From: Petralouisia muris | Lineage (GTDB): Bacteria; Bacillota; Clostridia; Lachnospirales; Lachnospiraceae | NCBI RefSeq assembly: GCF_004793545.1 | Contig: NZ_SRYA01000002.1 | Location: 1 to 64,000 of the forward strand | DNA length: 64,000 bases | Reading direction: 5' to 3' | In this document: positions 18,363 through 28,547 of the stretch, piece after piece | Position numbering within the stretch: the first letter of the stretch is position 1 | Layout of the letters: every line of letters starts with the position of its first letter | The notes under the pieces: generated by a model | The model's input: only the letters and a program-made list of their open reading frames with translations | What the model was told of the DNA's origin: nothing | The model's database searches: none | Program-made: the position numbers and the translations under genes

Positions 18363-18439
18363 TATATAGCAGGCTGCGAGCTGGAGTGGAATCTTTGCAG
18401 TCAAAAGGCTGTGTTGGAAGATAGAAAGGTCGTGAAAGA

Positions 18440-19381
18440 ATGGAAATACCGGTATATTTATTTTCCGGCTTTATGGACAGCGGGAAAAGCTCTCTGATAC
18501 GTGAAACGCTGATCGAAGGGGATTTCAGTGAAAATGGCAGGACGCTGCTGATTCTTTGTGAAGACGGGGAAGTGGAATTTGAAGAAGAGGAATTGCAAAA
18601 AGCCAATACGAAGCTGGCGATGATAGAAGAAGAGGAAGCATTTACCACCGAAAAGTTAGAGGAACTGGGCAGCGCTTACCGTCCGGCTCAGGTGTTTATT
18701 GAATACAACGGAACCTGGCAGATGTCCACATTTCTGGAAAAGGAGCTTCCCCAAAACTGGGTTTTGGTGCAGTCTTTGGCAACGGTTGACGCTTCCACTT
18801 TTGAAATGTATCTGGCTAATATGCGCGCCATGATTATGGAACAGTTGTTTGCAGCGGATGTGGTGATTATTAACCGCTGCAGCGATGATACCCCCAAGGG
18901 CAAATTCCGTCGGGCGATTAAGGTTTTAAACCGGAAAGCCCAGATTGCCTACGAGCGTGAAGACGGAACCATTGATGATAATGATATGGAAGAACTGCCC
19001 TATGATTTGAATCAGGATGTCATTGAGATTACTGATATGGATTACGGTATCTGGTACATGGATGCACTGGATGATCCGAAAAAGTATGAGGGGAAAAAGG
19101 TGCAGTTTCTGGCATTGGTGTACCGGCCGGAGAAAATGAAAAAGGGAGTGTTGATTCCGGGAAGGTTTGCCATGACCTGCTGCGCAGATGATATTACTTT
19201 TGTGGGATTTAAATGTAAATTTAACAAAGCTGCAGACATTCCCCATAAATCCTGGATTACCATTACGGCTGAAATGAAAAATGAATTCGCTATGGAATAC
19301 AGGGGAAAAGGGCCGGTGCTGTATGCTTTGGAGGTAAAACCCGCAGAAAAACCGGAAGATGAGCTGATTTATTTCAGTTGA
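18440..19381 (+). CDS. COG0523-type GTPase fused to a DUF1980 (YcgQ-like) domain
   Basis: A 313-residue protein. The N-terminal GTPase domain carries Walker A GFMDSGKSS (residues 10-18) but lacks the CxCC motif of metal-transferring members; at the corresponding place CEDGEVEFEEEEL is acidic. ADVVIINRCSDD gives the NKxD-like region in altered form (NRCSD). From about residue 205 the sequence resembles DUF1980: YEGKKVQFLALVYRP, then GRFAMTCCADD, then VGFKCKF. DUF1980 proteins (YcgQ) normally pair with a YcgR permease and are tied to zinc regulation. The fusion beside a His-rich COG0523 protein suggests a metal-handling unit; this is inference. It is 77 nt from the upstream gene and 16 nt from the regulator. 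Confidence 0.82.
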   Translation: MEIPVYLFSGFMDSGKSSLIRETLIEGDFSENGRTLLILCEDGEVEFEEEELQKANTKLAMIEEEEAFTTEKLEELGSAYRPAQVFIEYNGTWQMSTFLEKELPQNWVLVQSLATVDASTFEMYLANMRAMIMEQLFAADVVIINRCSDDTPKGKFRRAIKVLNRKAQIAYEREDGTIDDNDMEELPYDLNQDVIEITDMDYGIWYMDALDDPKKYEGKKVQFLALVYRPEKMKKGVLIPGRFAMTCCADDITFVGFKCKFNKAADIPHKSWITITAEMKNEFAMEYRGKGPVLYALEVKPAEKPEDELIYFS

Positions 19382-19397
19382 AAACAGGATGGGTTAT

Positions 19398-20075
19398 ATG
19401 GAACAGGAAAGCAGATTATCAGATCGGATTGCAGACAGCATCTTATCCATGATTACGGTGGAACAGCGGTTTCTGCCAGGCAGCAAGCTGCCGAATGAAA
19501 ACATATTATCGGAAGAATTAAAGGTAAGCCGCACCACACTGCGGGAAGCTATCCGGATTCTGGTGACAGGAGGAATCCTGGAAATCCGGCGGGGCAGAGG
19601 GACTTTCGTAAGGGAAGATTTTGAAGTCGGCCGGTTCCGAGAATTTTCCCGCCTTACCCCAGCATCAGTTAATGTCAGAGATTTGTACGAAATGCGTCTG
19701 ATTTTTGAGCCGGAGGCTGCGCGTTATGCGGCCGCCCGGGCTACGGAGGAAGAAATTCAGCGTATTCTGGCTTTGGGAGAAGAAATCGAAGAACGGATTC
19801 GGCAGGGCAGGGACCGCACCCGGGTGGAACAGTCTTTTCACAAATCCATCGCAAAAGCCACCCACAATGAGTTTATTAATCAGCTTATGCCGGTAATATA
19901 TGAAGGAATCAATAAAGGGGTAAAATTGTCAGAGTCCCATGAAGAGGCGGTGCAGGCCACATTGGCAGATCATAAGATGCTGATGGACTTTTTGAAAGCG
20001 CGGAATGGGGAGGGGGCGTGCAACGCCATGCGGATTCATATTTTGCACGCTATGGAACAGCTTCCCATGGAATAA
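19398..20075 (+). CDS. GntR/FadR-family transcription regulator
   Basis: A 225-residue regulator with an N-terminal winged helix (residues about 8-75: GSKLPNENILSEELKVSRTTLREAIRIL, split here by the helix turn) and a C-terminal FCD ligand domain (about 95-220) with metal-binding-type residues (LYEMRLIFEPEAA; FHKSIAKATHN; DHKMLMDFL). AGGA lies 8 nt before the ATG at 19398; the ATG at 19389 has no proper spacing. It follows the metal GTPases by 16 nt and may be cotranscribed, so it may control them or answer a metabolite. The effector is unknown. Confidence 0.87.
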   Translation: MEQESRLSDRIADSILSMITVEQRFLPGSKLPNENILSEELKVSRTTLREAIRILVTGGILEIRRGRGTFVREDFEVGRFREFSRLTPASVNVRDLYEMRLIFEPEAARYAAARATEEEIQRILALGEEIEERIRQGRDRTRVEQSFHKSIAKATHNEFINQLMPVIYEGINKGVKLSESHEEAVQATLADHKMLMDFLKARNGEGACNAMRIHILHAMEQLPME

Positions 20076-20179
20076 TATCCAGATGGCGGAATGTGGAGTG
20101 TGCAGCGGGAAAATATCAAAGATGGTCCAAAGTGCAGAGCTTAAAATTGAATTCCAGAGTTCGGGAAAAGGAGAAATCA

Positions 20180-20698
20180 ATGGAAAGAAAGATATTAAAA
20201 GAAATTTTAACAAATGTAATTCTGATTTTGCTGGCGCTGGCCTTTGGGTTCTTTTTAAATAAATTTATGATTGCCAATGCACAAGTGCCAACTTCTTCTA
20301 TGGAGACTACCGTGATGGCGGGAGACAGAATTCTTGTAAACCGGCTTTCCTATGTGTTCAGCGAACCGAAACGGGGAGATATTGTGACCTTTGTCTATCC
20401 CGATGATGGCAAGACTCTGTATCTGAAACGGATTATGGGGCTGCCAGGAGAAACCATTGAGGGAAAAGACGGCATAATCTATATTGACGGAGAACCGTTA
20501 AAACAGGATTATACAGAAGAAGTAAGCGAGGATGATTTCGGCCCTTATACGGTGCCGGAGGGAGCTTATTTTATGATGGGGGATAACCGGAATGATTCTT
20601 GGGATTCCAGGTATTGGGAACATAAATTTGTGGAGCTTCAGGATATTATCGGAAAAGCTGCGGTTAGTTATTTTCCCCATCCCCGTGTGCTGAAATAG
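20180..20698 (+). CDS. lepB: signal peptidase I
   Basis: A type I signal peptidase of 172 residues that cleaves secretory signal peptides outside the membrane. AAAAGGAG lies before the ATG at 20180. One N-terminal membrane segment is present (about 10-28, NVILILLALAFGFFLNKF). The catalytic Ser is in VPTSSMETTV (about residue 39-40). The catalytic Lys is in LYLKRIMGLPGE (about 80). The conserved GDNRNDSWDSRYW box follows. The size is typical for Gram-positive SipS/SipT types. A strong terminator follows. Confidence 0.95.
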   Translation: MERKILKEILTNVILILLALAFGFFLNKFMIANAQVPTSSMETTVMAGDRILVNRLSYVFSEPKRGDIVTFVYPDDGKTLYLKRIMGLPGETIEGKDGIIYIDGEPLKQDYTEEVSEDDFGPYTVPEGAYFMMGDNRNDSWDSRYWEHKFVELQDIIGKAAVSYFPHPRVLK

Positions 20699-20715
20699 CA
20701 GGAGCGGGGAATCAG

Positions 20716-20750
20716 AAAGAGGCTGTCAGGGTGGGACAGCCTCTTTTTTT
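20716..20750. terminator. terminator after lepB, shared with the convergent kinase gene
   Basis: AAAGAGGCTGTC (20716-20727) pairs perfectly with GACAGCCTCTTT (20735-20746), followed by further T residues. The opposite-strand kinase gene stops at 20749. Confidence 0.88.
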
Positions 20751-22917
20751 AAGTGGAATTTTTGCGGCTCTGCAGTATTTTGGCGATGGTTTCCAGGATT
20801 AGGGGAATATCAATGGGCTTTGTCAAATGGGCGTCCATGCCGCTTTCCCTGGACATTTGCTTGTCACTGTCAAAAGCGTCCGCTGACAGCGCAATGATAG
20901 GGATATGGGACAGTACCGGATGCGACAGTTTGCGGATTGCCCTGGCCGCTTCCCAGCCGTGCATTACAGGCATTTGAATATCCATCAGAATCAGGTCGAA
21001 ATCCTCCGGAGAAGCAAGTTCTATTCTTTCTACGGCAGCCTGTCCGTTTATGGCTGTTTCCACAATGAATCCCATACCCTGAAGGATTTCCGTTTCAATT
21101 TCCAGATTAGCCATATTGTCGTCCACCAAAAGAATCTTCTTATTCAGCAGGCTGGAAAATGCGTCTTCCGTATGGTTGGCGGAAGAGAGGGGATGGGTCT
21201 GCAGCCGGAGCCTTAAAATAACGGTAAATGTGCTGCCTTTCCCCGGAACGCTGTCGATCTGAATGGTTCCGCCCATCATATCCACAATGCTCTTGACAAT
21301 GGTAAGTCCCAGCCCTGAACCGTGGATACCGCTGAATGTGGTATTTTTTTCACGTTCGAAGGGTTCGTAAATATGCTTCAGGAAGTCTTTGCCGATGCCA
21401 ATGCCGGTGTCCTTTACAACAAATTGGTAAACGGCGAAATTATTGGGGAATTTCTCCAGCTCTTCTGCGGTAATCTCTACGGTTCCGTCATTCTCCGTAT
21501 AAGTGATAGCGTTGGAGGCCAGATTTGTCAATAGCTGGCGCAGCTTATCCTGATCCCCGAAAATATCGCAATGGGTCATACCGGAAGAATCTACGGAAAA
21601 AGTGATATTTTTCTCTTCCGCCTGAGGAAGCAGGTTCTCGTGGATGTCCTGAATAATATCGCTCAAATTGCACTCAGTTTCCGTAATGCGGGTGTCATTG
21701 GATTCAGACCAGGAAATTTCCAGCACTTTTTCTATCAGTTCTAAAAGCTGTCTGCTGGCAATGTCAATCTTACGAAGATAATCCGAAACAGCCTGGCTGT
21801 CGTTTATATGATTTCTGGCAAGGGTGGTATACCCAAAAATTGCGTTCAGCGGCGTCCGCATGTCATGGGACATATTGGATAGGAATGTGTTCTTGGCGTT
21901 GATTGCCAGGTTGGCAGTGTTCAGCGCTTCTTCAAACAGCTGCTTTTGTTCCATTTCCCGCCGGACTTCCTCGTCTACCTTCCGGTAGCCCATGACAACC
22001 TGGGAAATGTGTTCCTGGTTGCCTACATTTACAATACGAAACTGCAGGTACTGCAGTTCTCCGTTGCTGATTACACGGTAATTGGTATAATATGTTTTGC
22101 TGGTTGCCAGCTTTTTACGAATGTATGCAGGATCGCAGACCTTGAGGATTAGTTCCCGGTCTTCTGGATGGACCCAGGTGTTTACATAATCCTTCACGTA
22201 CCAGCTTAATTGCCGGGGCTGAAATTTTTTGCCGAATTGAAGCTCTGTCCGATCGCTGAGACGGTAGGGCAGAATCCGGTCGGCGTCCAAATCGGCGTAA
22301 AGGATGGAATCGTAATTGACGCTGAGGCCTTCGATGACTTCCAGACGGCGCAGGTGTTCCTGATTAATCAGCTTCCGTTCTTTGTCGTATTCTTCAATCA
22401 ATGATTTCAGTTTCTGTTCTTTTTGCTTTTTTTCTTCCAGCAAACGTTCTTTTTCGGAAAGATGACGGTTCTTTTTTTCCGTGGCGTCTATGATAAATAC
22501 ATAGAAAATATTTCCCACAGAGTCGATATGCAGATAATGTCCATAATCTTCAATCCAGCGGATTTCCTGATCTTTTCGGATAATCCGGTATTCTACATAA
22601 TCCAAATCGTGTCGGCTGTGGGCAATTTGTTCCTGAATGCTCTGTTCCACTGCCTCCAGATCCTCCGGGTGAACGATGCCGCGGAAGGATTTACCGGTAA
22701 ATTCCAGAAATTCTTCAATGGTATCGCACTGAAAGATCCGAAGCAGAGCTTTGTTAGCATGGATAATTTCTTCTGATTCATCGGCGCGGTAGATTAAAAA
22801 GCCGCCCGGCATCTCATCCATAAAAGCTATAATTTCCTGAATCGTCTGGTTTTCCTGGGGTTTTGAAGTAGTCAGGAGATATTCGATCAGGTTATGATTC
22901 GTTGTAGGTTCACTCAT
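20749..22917 (-). CDS. PAS-containing hybrid sensor histidine kinase / receiver
   Basis: A 722-residue cytosolic signalling protein with no membrane helices. Order: PAS domain at about 30-155 (PGGFLIYRADESEEI; IVHPEDLE), short coiled coil at about 155-195, a second PAS-like sensor at about 200-320 (WVHPEDREL), HisKA with phospho-His near residue 349 (FLSNMSHDMRTPLNAI), HATPase with N box LASNAITYT and G boxes DTGIGIG and GSGLGLTIV, and a C-terminal receiver with phosphoacceptor Asp near 645 (LILMDIQMP) and Lys in HLTKPID. No output domain is fused and no cognate response regulator is next door, so it is an orphan in this window. Confidence 0.92.
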   Translation of the reverse strand: MSEPTTNHNLIEYLLTTSKPQENQTIQEIIAFMDEMPGGFLIYRADESEEIIHANKALLRIFQCDTIEEFLEFTGKSFRGIVHPEDLEAVEQSIQEQIAHSRHDLDYVEYRIIRKDQEIRWIEDYGHYLHIDSVGNIFYVFIIDATEKKNRHLSEKERLLEEKKQKEQKLKSLIEEYDKERKLINQEHLRRLEVIEGLSVNYDSILYADLDADRILPYRLSDRTELQFGKKFQPRQLSWYVKDYVNTWVHPEDRELILKVCDPAYIRKKLATSKTYYTNYRVISNGELQYLQFRIVNVGNQEHISQVVMGYRKVDEEVRREMEQKQLFEEALNTANLAINAKNTFLSNMSHDMRTPLNAIFGYTTLARNHINDSQAVSDYLRKIDIASRQLLELIEKVLEISWSESNDTRITETECNLSDIIQDIHENLLPQAEEKNITFSVDSSGMTHCDIFGDQDKLRQLLTNLASNAITYTENDGTVEITAEELEKFPNNFAVYQFVVKDTGIGIGKDFLKHIYEPFEREKNTTFSGIHGSGLGLTIVKSIVDMMGGTIQIDSVPGKGSTFTVILRLRLQTHPLSSANHTEDAFSSLLNKKILLVDDNMANLEIETEILQGMGFIVETAINGQAAVERIELASPEDFDLILMDIQMPVMHGWEAARAIRKLSHPVLSHIPIIALSADAFDSDKQMSRESGMDAHLTKPIDIPLILETIAKILQSRKNST

Positions 22918-23025
22918 GATATGTCCCCCTGATAAACAGATTATCGTACACTAAAATATGAATTAGTATAGCATAATTTGGCAAAAAAGTCAATTTAGAA
23001 GTGGCAGATTTGTCAAACAACAGTA

Positions 23026-23054
23026 TTGACAGCAGACAACTAAAAGGGTATAAT
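23026..23054 (+). promoter_or_regulatory. consensus promoter of ilvD
   Basis: TTGACA (23026-23031) and TATAAT (23049-23054) with an exact 17-nt spacer, 41 nt before the ilvD start. No T-box or leader hairpin is seen between. Confidence 0.85.
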
Positions 23055-23095
23055 ATATTCAACTCATACAAAAATGAAGAAAGAGAGGAAGAGAA

Positions 23096-24766
23096 ATGAG
23101 AAGCGATAATGTGAAAAAAGGGATGCAGCAGGCGCCCCACCGTTCCCTGTTCCATGCACTGGGATTTACCAGAGAGGAAATGGACAAACCCTTAGTAGGG
23201 ATTGTAAGTTCTTACAATGAGATTGTTCCGGGCCATATGAATCTGGACAAGATTGTCGACGCAGTAAAGCTTGGAGTGGCGGAAGCAGGCGGCGTGCCGG
23301 TGGTTTTCCCGGCGATTGCAGTCTGTGATGGAATTGCCATGGGCCATACCGGTATGAAATATTCCCTGGTAACCCGTGATTTGATTGCGGATTCCACAGA
23401 ATGTATGGCGTTGGCCCATCAGTTTGACGCATTGGTGATGGTGCCTAACTGTGATAAGAACGTGCCGGGACTTTTGATGGCGGCGGCAAGGGTGAATGTG
23501 CCCACAGTCTTTGTATCAGGCGGCCCTATGCTGGCAGGCCGTGTGAAAGGGAAAAAAACCAGCCTTTCCTCCATGTTTGAGGCGGTAGGCTCCTATGCGG
23601 CAGGAACCATGACAGAGGAAGACGTATGTGAATTTGAGGAAAAGGCATGCCCTACCTGCGGTTCCTGTTCCGGTATGTATACTGCGAATTCCATGAACTG
23701 TCTGACCGAAGCCCTGGGCATGGGACTGAAAGGGAACGGCACCATTCCGGCGGTATATTCGGATCGTCTCCGTCTTGCCAAGCACGCAGGCATGGCAGTC
23801 ATGGAGATGTATAAGAGAAATATCTGTCCCAGGGATATTATGACAAAAGAAGCCATTTTAAATGCATTGACGGTGGATATGGCACTGGGATGCTCCACCA
23901 ACAGCATGCTTCATCTTCCGGCGATTGCCCATGAGATAGGATTTGATTTTGATATCGGATTTGCCAATGAAATCAGTGAAAAGACCCCCAACCTCTGTCA
24001 TCTGGCGCCGGCAGGGCCTACCTATATGGAAGACTTAAATGAAGCAGGCGGCGTCTATGCGGTTATGAACGAACTGGCAGAGCTGAATTTATTAAATATG
24101 GATTGTATTACTGTGACGGGAAAGACCGTAGGGGAAAACATCAAAGGATGCGTCAATAAGAATCCTGAGGTTATCCGTCCATTGGATCATCCCTACAGCG
24201 CTACAGGCGGCCTTGCGGTGTTAAAAGGCAATCTGGCTCAGGAAGGAAGCGTGGTAAAGCGTTCCGCAGTTGCGCCGGAAATGATGGTGCATGAAGGGCC
24301 GGCGCGGGTATTTGACTGTGAGGAGGATGCAATCGCAGCCATCAAAGGCGGGAAAATTGTTGCCGGAGATGTGGTGGTTATCCGCTATGAAGGGCCGAAA
24401 GGCGGGCCGGGCATGCGTGAAATGTTAAATCCAACTTCAGCAATTGCAGGAATGGGCTTAGGATCTACGGTTGCGTTGATTACAGACGGAAGATTCTCTG
24501 GAGCAAGCCGCGGGGCTTCCATCGGGCATGTTTCTCCAGAAGCAGCCGTGGGAGGAACCATTGCGCTGGTGGAAGAAGGAGATACCATCAAAATTAATAT
24601 TCCGGAAATGAAGCTGGAACTGGATGTGCCAAAGGAAACCCTTGCAGAACGGAAAGCAGCCTGGACACCCAGGACTCCGAAGGTAACGGAAGGTTATTTG
24701 GCCCGTTACGCCCAGATGGTAACTTCTGGCGCAACCGGCGCTGTGATGAAAAAAGAACTGTCATAA
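23096..24766 (+). CDS. ilvD: dihydroxy-acid dehydratase
   Basis: IlvD dehydrates 2,3-dihydroxy acids to 2-keto acids in valine, isoleucine and leucine synthesis, using an Fe-S cluster. It has 556 residues, full length for the family. Cluster ligands are in NCDKNVPG (about 120) and [17 protein letters not shown] (about 190-206). The C-terminal [21 protein letters not shown] box is intact but split by no gaps. The start at 23096 follows AGAGAGG. It stands apart from other ilv genes here and is followed after 15 nt by nfo, so the two are probably cotranscribed. Confidence 0.96.
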   Translation: MRSDNVKKGMQQAPHRSLFHALGFTREEMDKPLVGIVSSYNEIVPGHMNLDKIVDAVKLGVAEAGGVPVVFPAIAVCDGIAMGHTGMKYSLVTRDLIADSTECMALAHQFDALVMVPNCDKNVPGLLMAAARVNVPTVFVSGGPMLAGRVKGKKTSLSSMFEAVGSYAAGTMTEEDVCEFEEKACPTCGSCSGMYTANSMNCLTEALGMGLKGNGTIPAVYSDRLRLAKHAGMAVMEMYKRNICPRDIMTKEAILNALTVDMALGCSTNSMLHLPAIAHEIGFDFDIGFANEISEKTPNLCHLAPAGPTYMEDLNEAGGVYAVMNELAELNLLNMDCITVTGKTVGENIKGCVNKNPEVIRPLDHPYSATGGLAVLKGNLAQEGSVVKRSAVAPEMMVHEGPARVFDCEEDAIAAIKGGKIVAGDVVVIRYEGPKGGPGMREMLNPTSAIAGMGLGSTVALITDGRFSGASRGASIGHVSPEAAVGGTIALVEEGDTIKINIPEMKLELDVPKETLAERKAAWTPRTPKVTEGYLARYAQMVTSGATGAVMKKELS

Positions 24767-24781
24767 CACAGGGAGATTCAT

Positions 24782-25615
24782 ATGTTGAGAATTGGATGTC
24801 ACCTGTCTTCTTCCAAAGGCTTTTTAGCCATGGGAAAGGAGGCGGTGAAAATAGGAGCGAATACCTTTCAGTTTTTTACCAGGAATCCAAGAGGCGGCAA
24901 GGCAAAAGCATTAGATCCGGAGGACATTGCCGCCTATCTGGACTTTGCAAAGGAGCATGGGCTGGCGCAGATTCTGGCCCATGCTCCCTATGTCCTGAAT
25001 CCATGCGCCAAAGATGAAGGGCTGCGGCAGTTCGCCTTCGATACCATGTGCGACGACTTAAGCCGCCTGAAATATATTCCAGACGCCATGTATAATTTTC
25101 ATCCCGGCAGCCATGTGAAACAGGGGACGGAAACAGGGATTGCGTATATTTCCGATATGCTGAACAGAATTAATGAGAAGGAATATCAGACCGTGATACT
25201 TCTGGAGACTATGGCGGGAAAAGGGACGGAGATTGGCAGGAATTTTGAAGAACTTCGGAAAATCATAGATCATGTGGAAGACAGCAGCCGCCTGGGAGTT
25301 TGCATGGATACCTGTCACGTATTTGACGGCGGATATGATATTGTGGAGCATTTGGAACAGGTGATGGAAGAATTTGACCGCATCATTGGCTTAAATCGGC
25401 TGAAAGCCATGCATCTAAATGACAGTATGAATAAGCTTGGAAGCCACAAAGACCGCCATGAGAAAATTGGAGAAGGCAATATCGGCCTTCCCGCCTTTTG
25501 CGCCATTGTCACCCATTCCAAGCTGCGCCATCTGCCGTTCTTTTTGGAAACGCCCAATGACCTTGACGGGTATCAGCGGGAAATTGCATTGCTGCGGAAA
25601 GAAGCCGAATTATGA
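24782..25615 (+). CDS. nfo: endonuclease IV (AP endonuclease)
   Basis: A 277-residue TIM-barrel enzyme that cuts DNA at abasic sites during base-excision repair. Zinc ligands are spread through the known boxes: HAPYVLN (about 64), FHPGSH (about 104), [13 protein letters not shown] (about 141), [13 protein letters not shown] (about 178), HLNDS (about 213), [11 protein letters not shown] (about 221) and FFLETP (about 252). The ATG at 24782 is preceded by GGGAG. The stop overlaps the next gene by 4 nt (ATGA). Confidence 0.95.
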   Translation: MLRIGCHLSSSKGFLAMGKEAVKIGANTFQFFTRNPRGGKAKALDPEDIAAYLDFAKEHGLAQILAHAPYVLNPCAKDEGLRQFAFDTMCDDLSRLKYIPDAMYNFHPGSHVKQGTETGIAYISDMLNRINEKEYQTVILLETMAGKGTEIGRNFEELRKIIDHVEDSSRLGVCMDTCHVFDGGYDIVEHLEQVMEEFDRIIGLNRLKAMHLNDSMNKLGSHKDRHEKIGEGNIGLPAFCAIVTHSKLRHLPFFLETPNDLDGYQREIALLRKEAEL

Positions 25616-26670
25616 AGAAGAAAAAGTTATCTGCAATCCGAAGAGGCGGCGCGATAGCAGGCGGATGCTGCCTCCTGTGTCTGCTGGTTTGCGCTTTCTT
25701 TTTTTTGCGGAATCCAGGAAAGCAGAACAGAGAAACCAAACCAGGGCAGTCCGCTGCAGCTGAAGAGCGGGAGGATGGAAAAGAGCCATCCAGCGCATCT
25801 TCCGAACAGGAAAATGGAACAGAGCAGAGCGGCATGTCCGCAGGCCAGGAAGACATACAAGATCTGTCCGGCGCATCTTCTGAACAGGAAGACGTCAAAG
25901 AGCCGTCAGAAAATAGCGGGCAAAGCAGTGAAGAAGAGGCCCAAAGTTCCCGGCGGCAGGCGGGTATGGAAGATTCCAGCAAACAACCTGCAGCGCAGGC
26001 GCAGAGCTCACAGGTATTGGAGCTGTCCGATATCCTGGCAATGCCCGCCGGGGAGGTTCTGGATACTTCCGCTTTCTCAGAAGACATTCTGGACAGTCTT
26101 TTCTTCAGCGAGGAAATATCAGAGGAAATCCGACAGCGGATCTGGGGGAATTCCTATCAGGAAAATAACTATGTTTCTCTGTCAGATCTCCGCTATCTGC
26201 GGGTGCTTCATGTGGGATTTGACGGAGAAACCCACATTGGGGAATTAATGGTCAACCAGTCCATTGCAGAGGATATCTTAGAGATTATGTCCGAGCTTTA
26301 CCGTCAAAAATACCCTATCGAAAAAATGCTTTTGATAGACGAATACGGGGCAGATGATGAAAGCTCCATGTCAGATAATAATACATCTGCCTTTAATTAC
26401 CGTGAAATTGCAGGATCTTCCAAGCTGTCCAGGCACGCCCTGGGATTAGCGATAGATATTAATCCAAGATATAATCCCTATGTGAAGCATACGGGGGACG
26501 GCGGGCTTCTGGTAAGCCCTGCAAACGGCGGGGAATATGCAGATCGGAATCAGGAATTTTCCTATAAGATTACAGAAGGCGACTTGTGTCTGCAGCTTTT
26601 TTCTGAACATGGTTTTGCCTGGGGCGGATACTGGAATTCGGTTAAAGATTACCAGCATTTTGAAAAATAA
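25612..26670 (+). CDS. membrane-anchored M15-family peptidase (D-Ala-D-Ala carboxypeptidase / endopeptidase type)
   Basis: A 352-residue protein. A basic N-terminus and a membrane segment (about 15-34) are followed by a low-complexity Ser/Glu/Gln-rich linker (about 40-140) with repeated SSEQE units, as in wall-spanning stalks. The C-terminal domain (about 190-352) has M15 zinc motifs: [16 protein letters not shown] (His and Asp ligands) and, at the end, DYQHFE (His ligand). This predicts cleavage of peptidoglycan stem peptides outside the membrane. It is coupled to nfo by the ATGA overlap. Confidence 0.85.
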   Translation: MKKKKLSAIRRGGAIAGGCCLLCLLVCAFFFLRNPGKQNRETKPGQSAAAEEREDGKEPSSASSEQENGTEQSGMSAGQEDIQDLSGASSEQEDVKEPSENSGQSSEEEAQSSRRQAGMEDSSKQPAAQAQSSQVLELSDILAMPAGEVLDTSAFSEDILDSLFFSEEISEEIRQRIWGNSYQENNYVSLSDLRYLRVLHVGFDGETHIGELMVNQSIAEDILEIMSELYRQKYPIEKMLLIDEYGADDESSMSDNNTSAFNYREIAGSSKLSRHALGLAIDINPRYNPYVKHTGDGGLLVSPANGGEYADRNQEFSYKITEGDLCLQLFSEHGFAWGGYWNSVKDYQHFEK

Positions 26671-26751
26671 TGGACTTACTCTCTTTTGGGAAACGCTTTC
26701 TATTCAGCGCTTTCCAAAAGAGCCGTTCGTATCCAAATACAAAAAGCTCTG

Positions 26752-28152
26752 TCAAGTTTCACTTCGCTTTTGCTTTTTTGTTATTATCAAATACGCAATC
26801 ACACAGATTACAGACGACAACAGCGAACCCAGCGGCGCGGCAAGCCCCATAGGAAACAAATTGTTTGGATATCTTTGTGAAGTAAGCCAGGAAACAGGAA
26901 TACGCATCAGCACAATAGATAAGGAGTTGTGCAGAAAGGAAACGCCGGATTTCCCCAGGGCGCAAAAATACCCCGAAAAGCAGAAATGTATTCCTGCAAG
27001 TGCGCAGTCCCAGACATAGCTTCGCAGATATTGGCTGCCGAGACGGATTACATCGGCGTTTTCCTCAAACAGCCCAATGATCTGCGGAGCGATAAATTCT
27101 ATAAGGATGGACGCCACAGTCCCGAAGCCAATGGAAATGATAAGGGCGCAGCCCAAAGTCTGCTTTGCCCTGTCATGCTTTTTAGCGCCGATATTCTGTG
27201 CGGCAAGTGCAGAGACTGCTGACAGCATGGAGGATGGAACCAGGAACAAAACGCCGATGACCTTTTCCACGATGCCTACGGCGGCAGCGTCATTGAGCCC
27301 CCGGCGGTTGGCAATAATTGTAATCACAAGGAAGGCAATTTGAATAAATCCATCCTGCAGGGCTACTGGCAGGCCAATCTTCAATATCCCTCCCATTACA
27401 TTTCTTTGAGGCCTGAAATCGCTTTTTTTCAGGACCAGTCCTGTTTTTCTTTTCAAAATTACCAGAAAAGCCGTAAGAATAGAAATGGTCTGTGAGACTG
27501 TGGTGCCAAGAGCGGCGCCTATAGCCCCCATTCCCAATGTCCCGATAAAAAGATAGTCAAGGACAATATTGCAGACGCAGGCTACTGCGACAAAATACAT
27601 GGGCCTTTTGGCGTCTCCAAGGCCCCGGAAGATGGAACTGAGAATATTGTAAGCAGTAATAAATGGAATGCCTGCAAAGCAAATCCTGAGATAAGCCAAG
27701 GTGCCTGGAATTGCTTCCGAAGGCGTAGACATTGCGGCCACAATTGGTTTTGCCAAAAGAAGCAGCAGTGCGGTAACGGCAAAAGAACCGGTTACAAACA
27801 AAGTGACGGTATTTCCCACCAGCCGGGAAGCTTTTTTTATTTCCTTTGCCCCTACGGCAAGTCCAATGGTTACGGTTGCGCCCATGGCAAGTCCTACAAT
27901 CATGACAGTGATCATGTGCATAACCTGGCTGCCGATGGATACGGCGGTAATGCTGTCAGTGGCGTTAAACTGGCCGATGATAAACAAATCGGCCATGCCG
28001 TACAAAGTCTGAAGAAAGAAGGACAGCATATATGGTAAAGAAAAAAAGAGAATGTTTTTCAATACGCTGCCTGAGGTTAAATCTTTTTCCATAATTTTTG
28101 ACACGTATGCTTTCTTTGGCGGAAGAATGTCAGATTTTCGTTCCGAAACCAT
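26752..28152 (-). CDS. MATE-family multidrug/cation antiporter
   Basis: A 466-residue membrane protein with twelve predicted helices. The start at 28152 is favoured by GGGAG 8 nt upstream; the internal ATG at 28092 lacks one. Family marks: GSVLKNILFFSLPYMLSFFLQTLYGMAD, here broken by no gap, near residues 28-55; GLAMGATVTIGLAVGAKE near 90-107; and AALGTTVSQTISI near 210 in the second half. Typical NorM/DinF exporters move cationic drugs with Na+ or H+. It is convergent with the M15 gene, with about 80 nt between. Confidence 0.9.
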   Translation of the reverse strand: MVSERKSDILPPKKAYVSKIMEKDLTSGSVLKNILFFSLPYMLSFFLQTLYGMADLFIIGQFNATDSITAVSIGSQVMHMITVMIVGLAMGATVTIGLAVGAKEIKKASRLVGNTVTLFVTGSFAVTALLLLLAKPIVAAMSTPSEAIPGTLAYLRICFAGIPFITAYNILSSIFRGLGDAKRPMYFVAVACVCNIVLDYLFIGTLGMGAIGAALGTTVSQTISILTAFLVILKRKTGLVLKKSDFRPQRNVMGGILKIGLPVALQDGFIQIAFLVITIIANRRGLNDAAAVGIVEKVIGVLFLVPSSMLSAVSALAAQNIGAKKHDRAKQTLGCALIISIGFGTVASILIEFIAPQIIGLFEENADVIRLGSQYLRSYVWDCALAGIHFCFSGYFCALGKSGVSFLHNSLSIVLMRIPVSWLTSQRYPNNLFPMGLAAPLGSLLSSVICVIAYLIITKKQKRSET

Positions 28153-28235
28153 ACGGATTGCTCCCAGGCTATTTTAGCACAAACCGGAGGATTGTGGTAT
28201 ATTTTTCATTTTTTACGCCCTTGAATCTCTTGCAG

Positions 28236-28472
28236 TTTGGGAAATGCGGCGGATCACTTGATTTTTTCAGTGGGAGTAAGGCAAAGTACTGCCCAAAGAA
28301 AAAGAGAACCTTTCTGCCGGATAAAAATTTTAAATTCTATGGTTCTGCGGAAAATGGCAGATACCGGATTTCCAAGAAAGAGGGAAAGGAGTTGTGCAGC
28401 AACGCCAATGGCTTGGATGTTATCTTTAAAGTGAAAAATAATAAAGTGGTTTCCATCAGCTTTGTCAGCTGA
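28236..28472 (+). pseudogene. possible C-terminal fragment of a secreted protein
   Basis: A frame open from 28098 to 28472 ends in a stretch that reads like a real protein C-terminus (GGSLDFFSGSKAKYCPKK; FKVKNNKVVSISFVS). It alternates beta-like and basic segments as in small secreted clostridial repeat domains. No ribosome site or start fits, and the 5' part overlaps the divergent MATE promoter. It may be a leftover of a deleted gene. Low certainty. Confidence 0.3.
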
Positions 28473-28505
28473 CAGAAGAAAATTGCATCAAACGCAAAAA
28501 AACTC

Positions 28506-28534
28506 TTGCAGTTTTTGAAAGCCCATGTTAGAAT
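28506..28534 (+). promoter_or_regulatory. promoter of the pheST T-box transcript
   Basis: TTGCAG (28506-28511) and TAGAAT (28529-28534) are separated by 17 nt, shortly before the T-box stem I. Confidence 0.6.
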
Positions 28535-28547
28535 AGTTTCCAGTCAA

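Noticed and set aside
17868-18404. Leftward Met/Val-rich frame opposite the His tract
   Set aside because: Shadow of CAT/CAC codons on the other strand.
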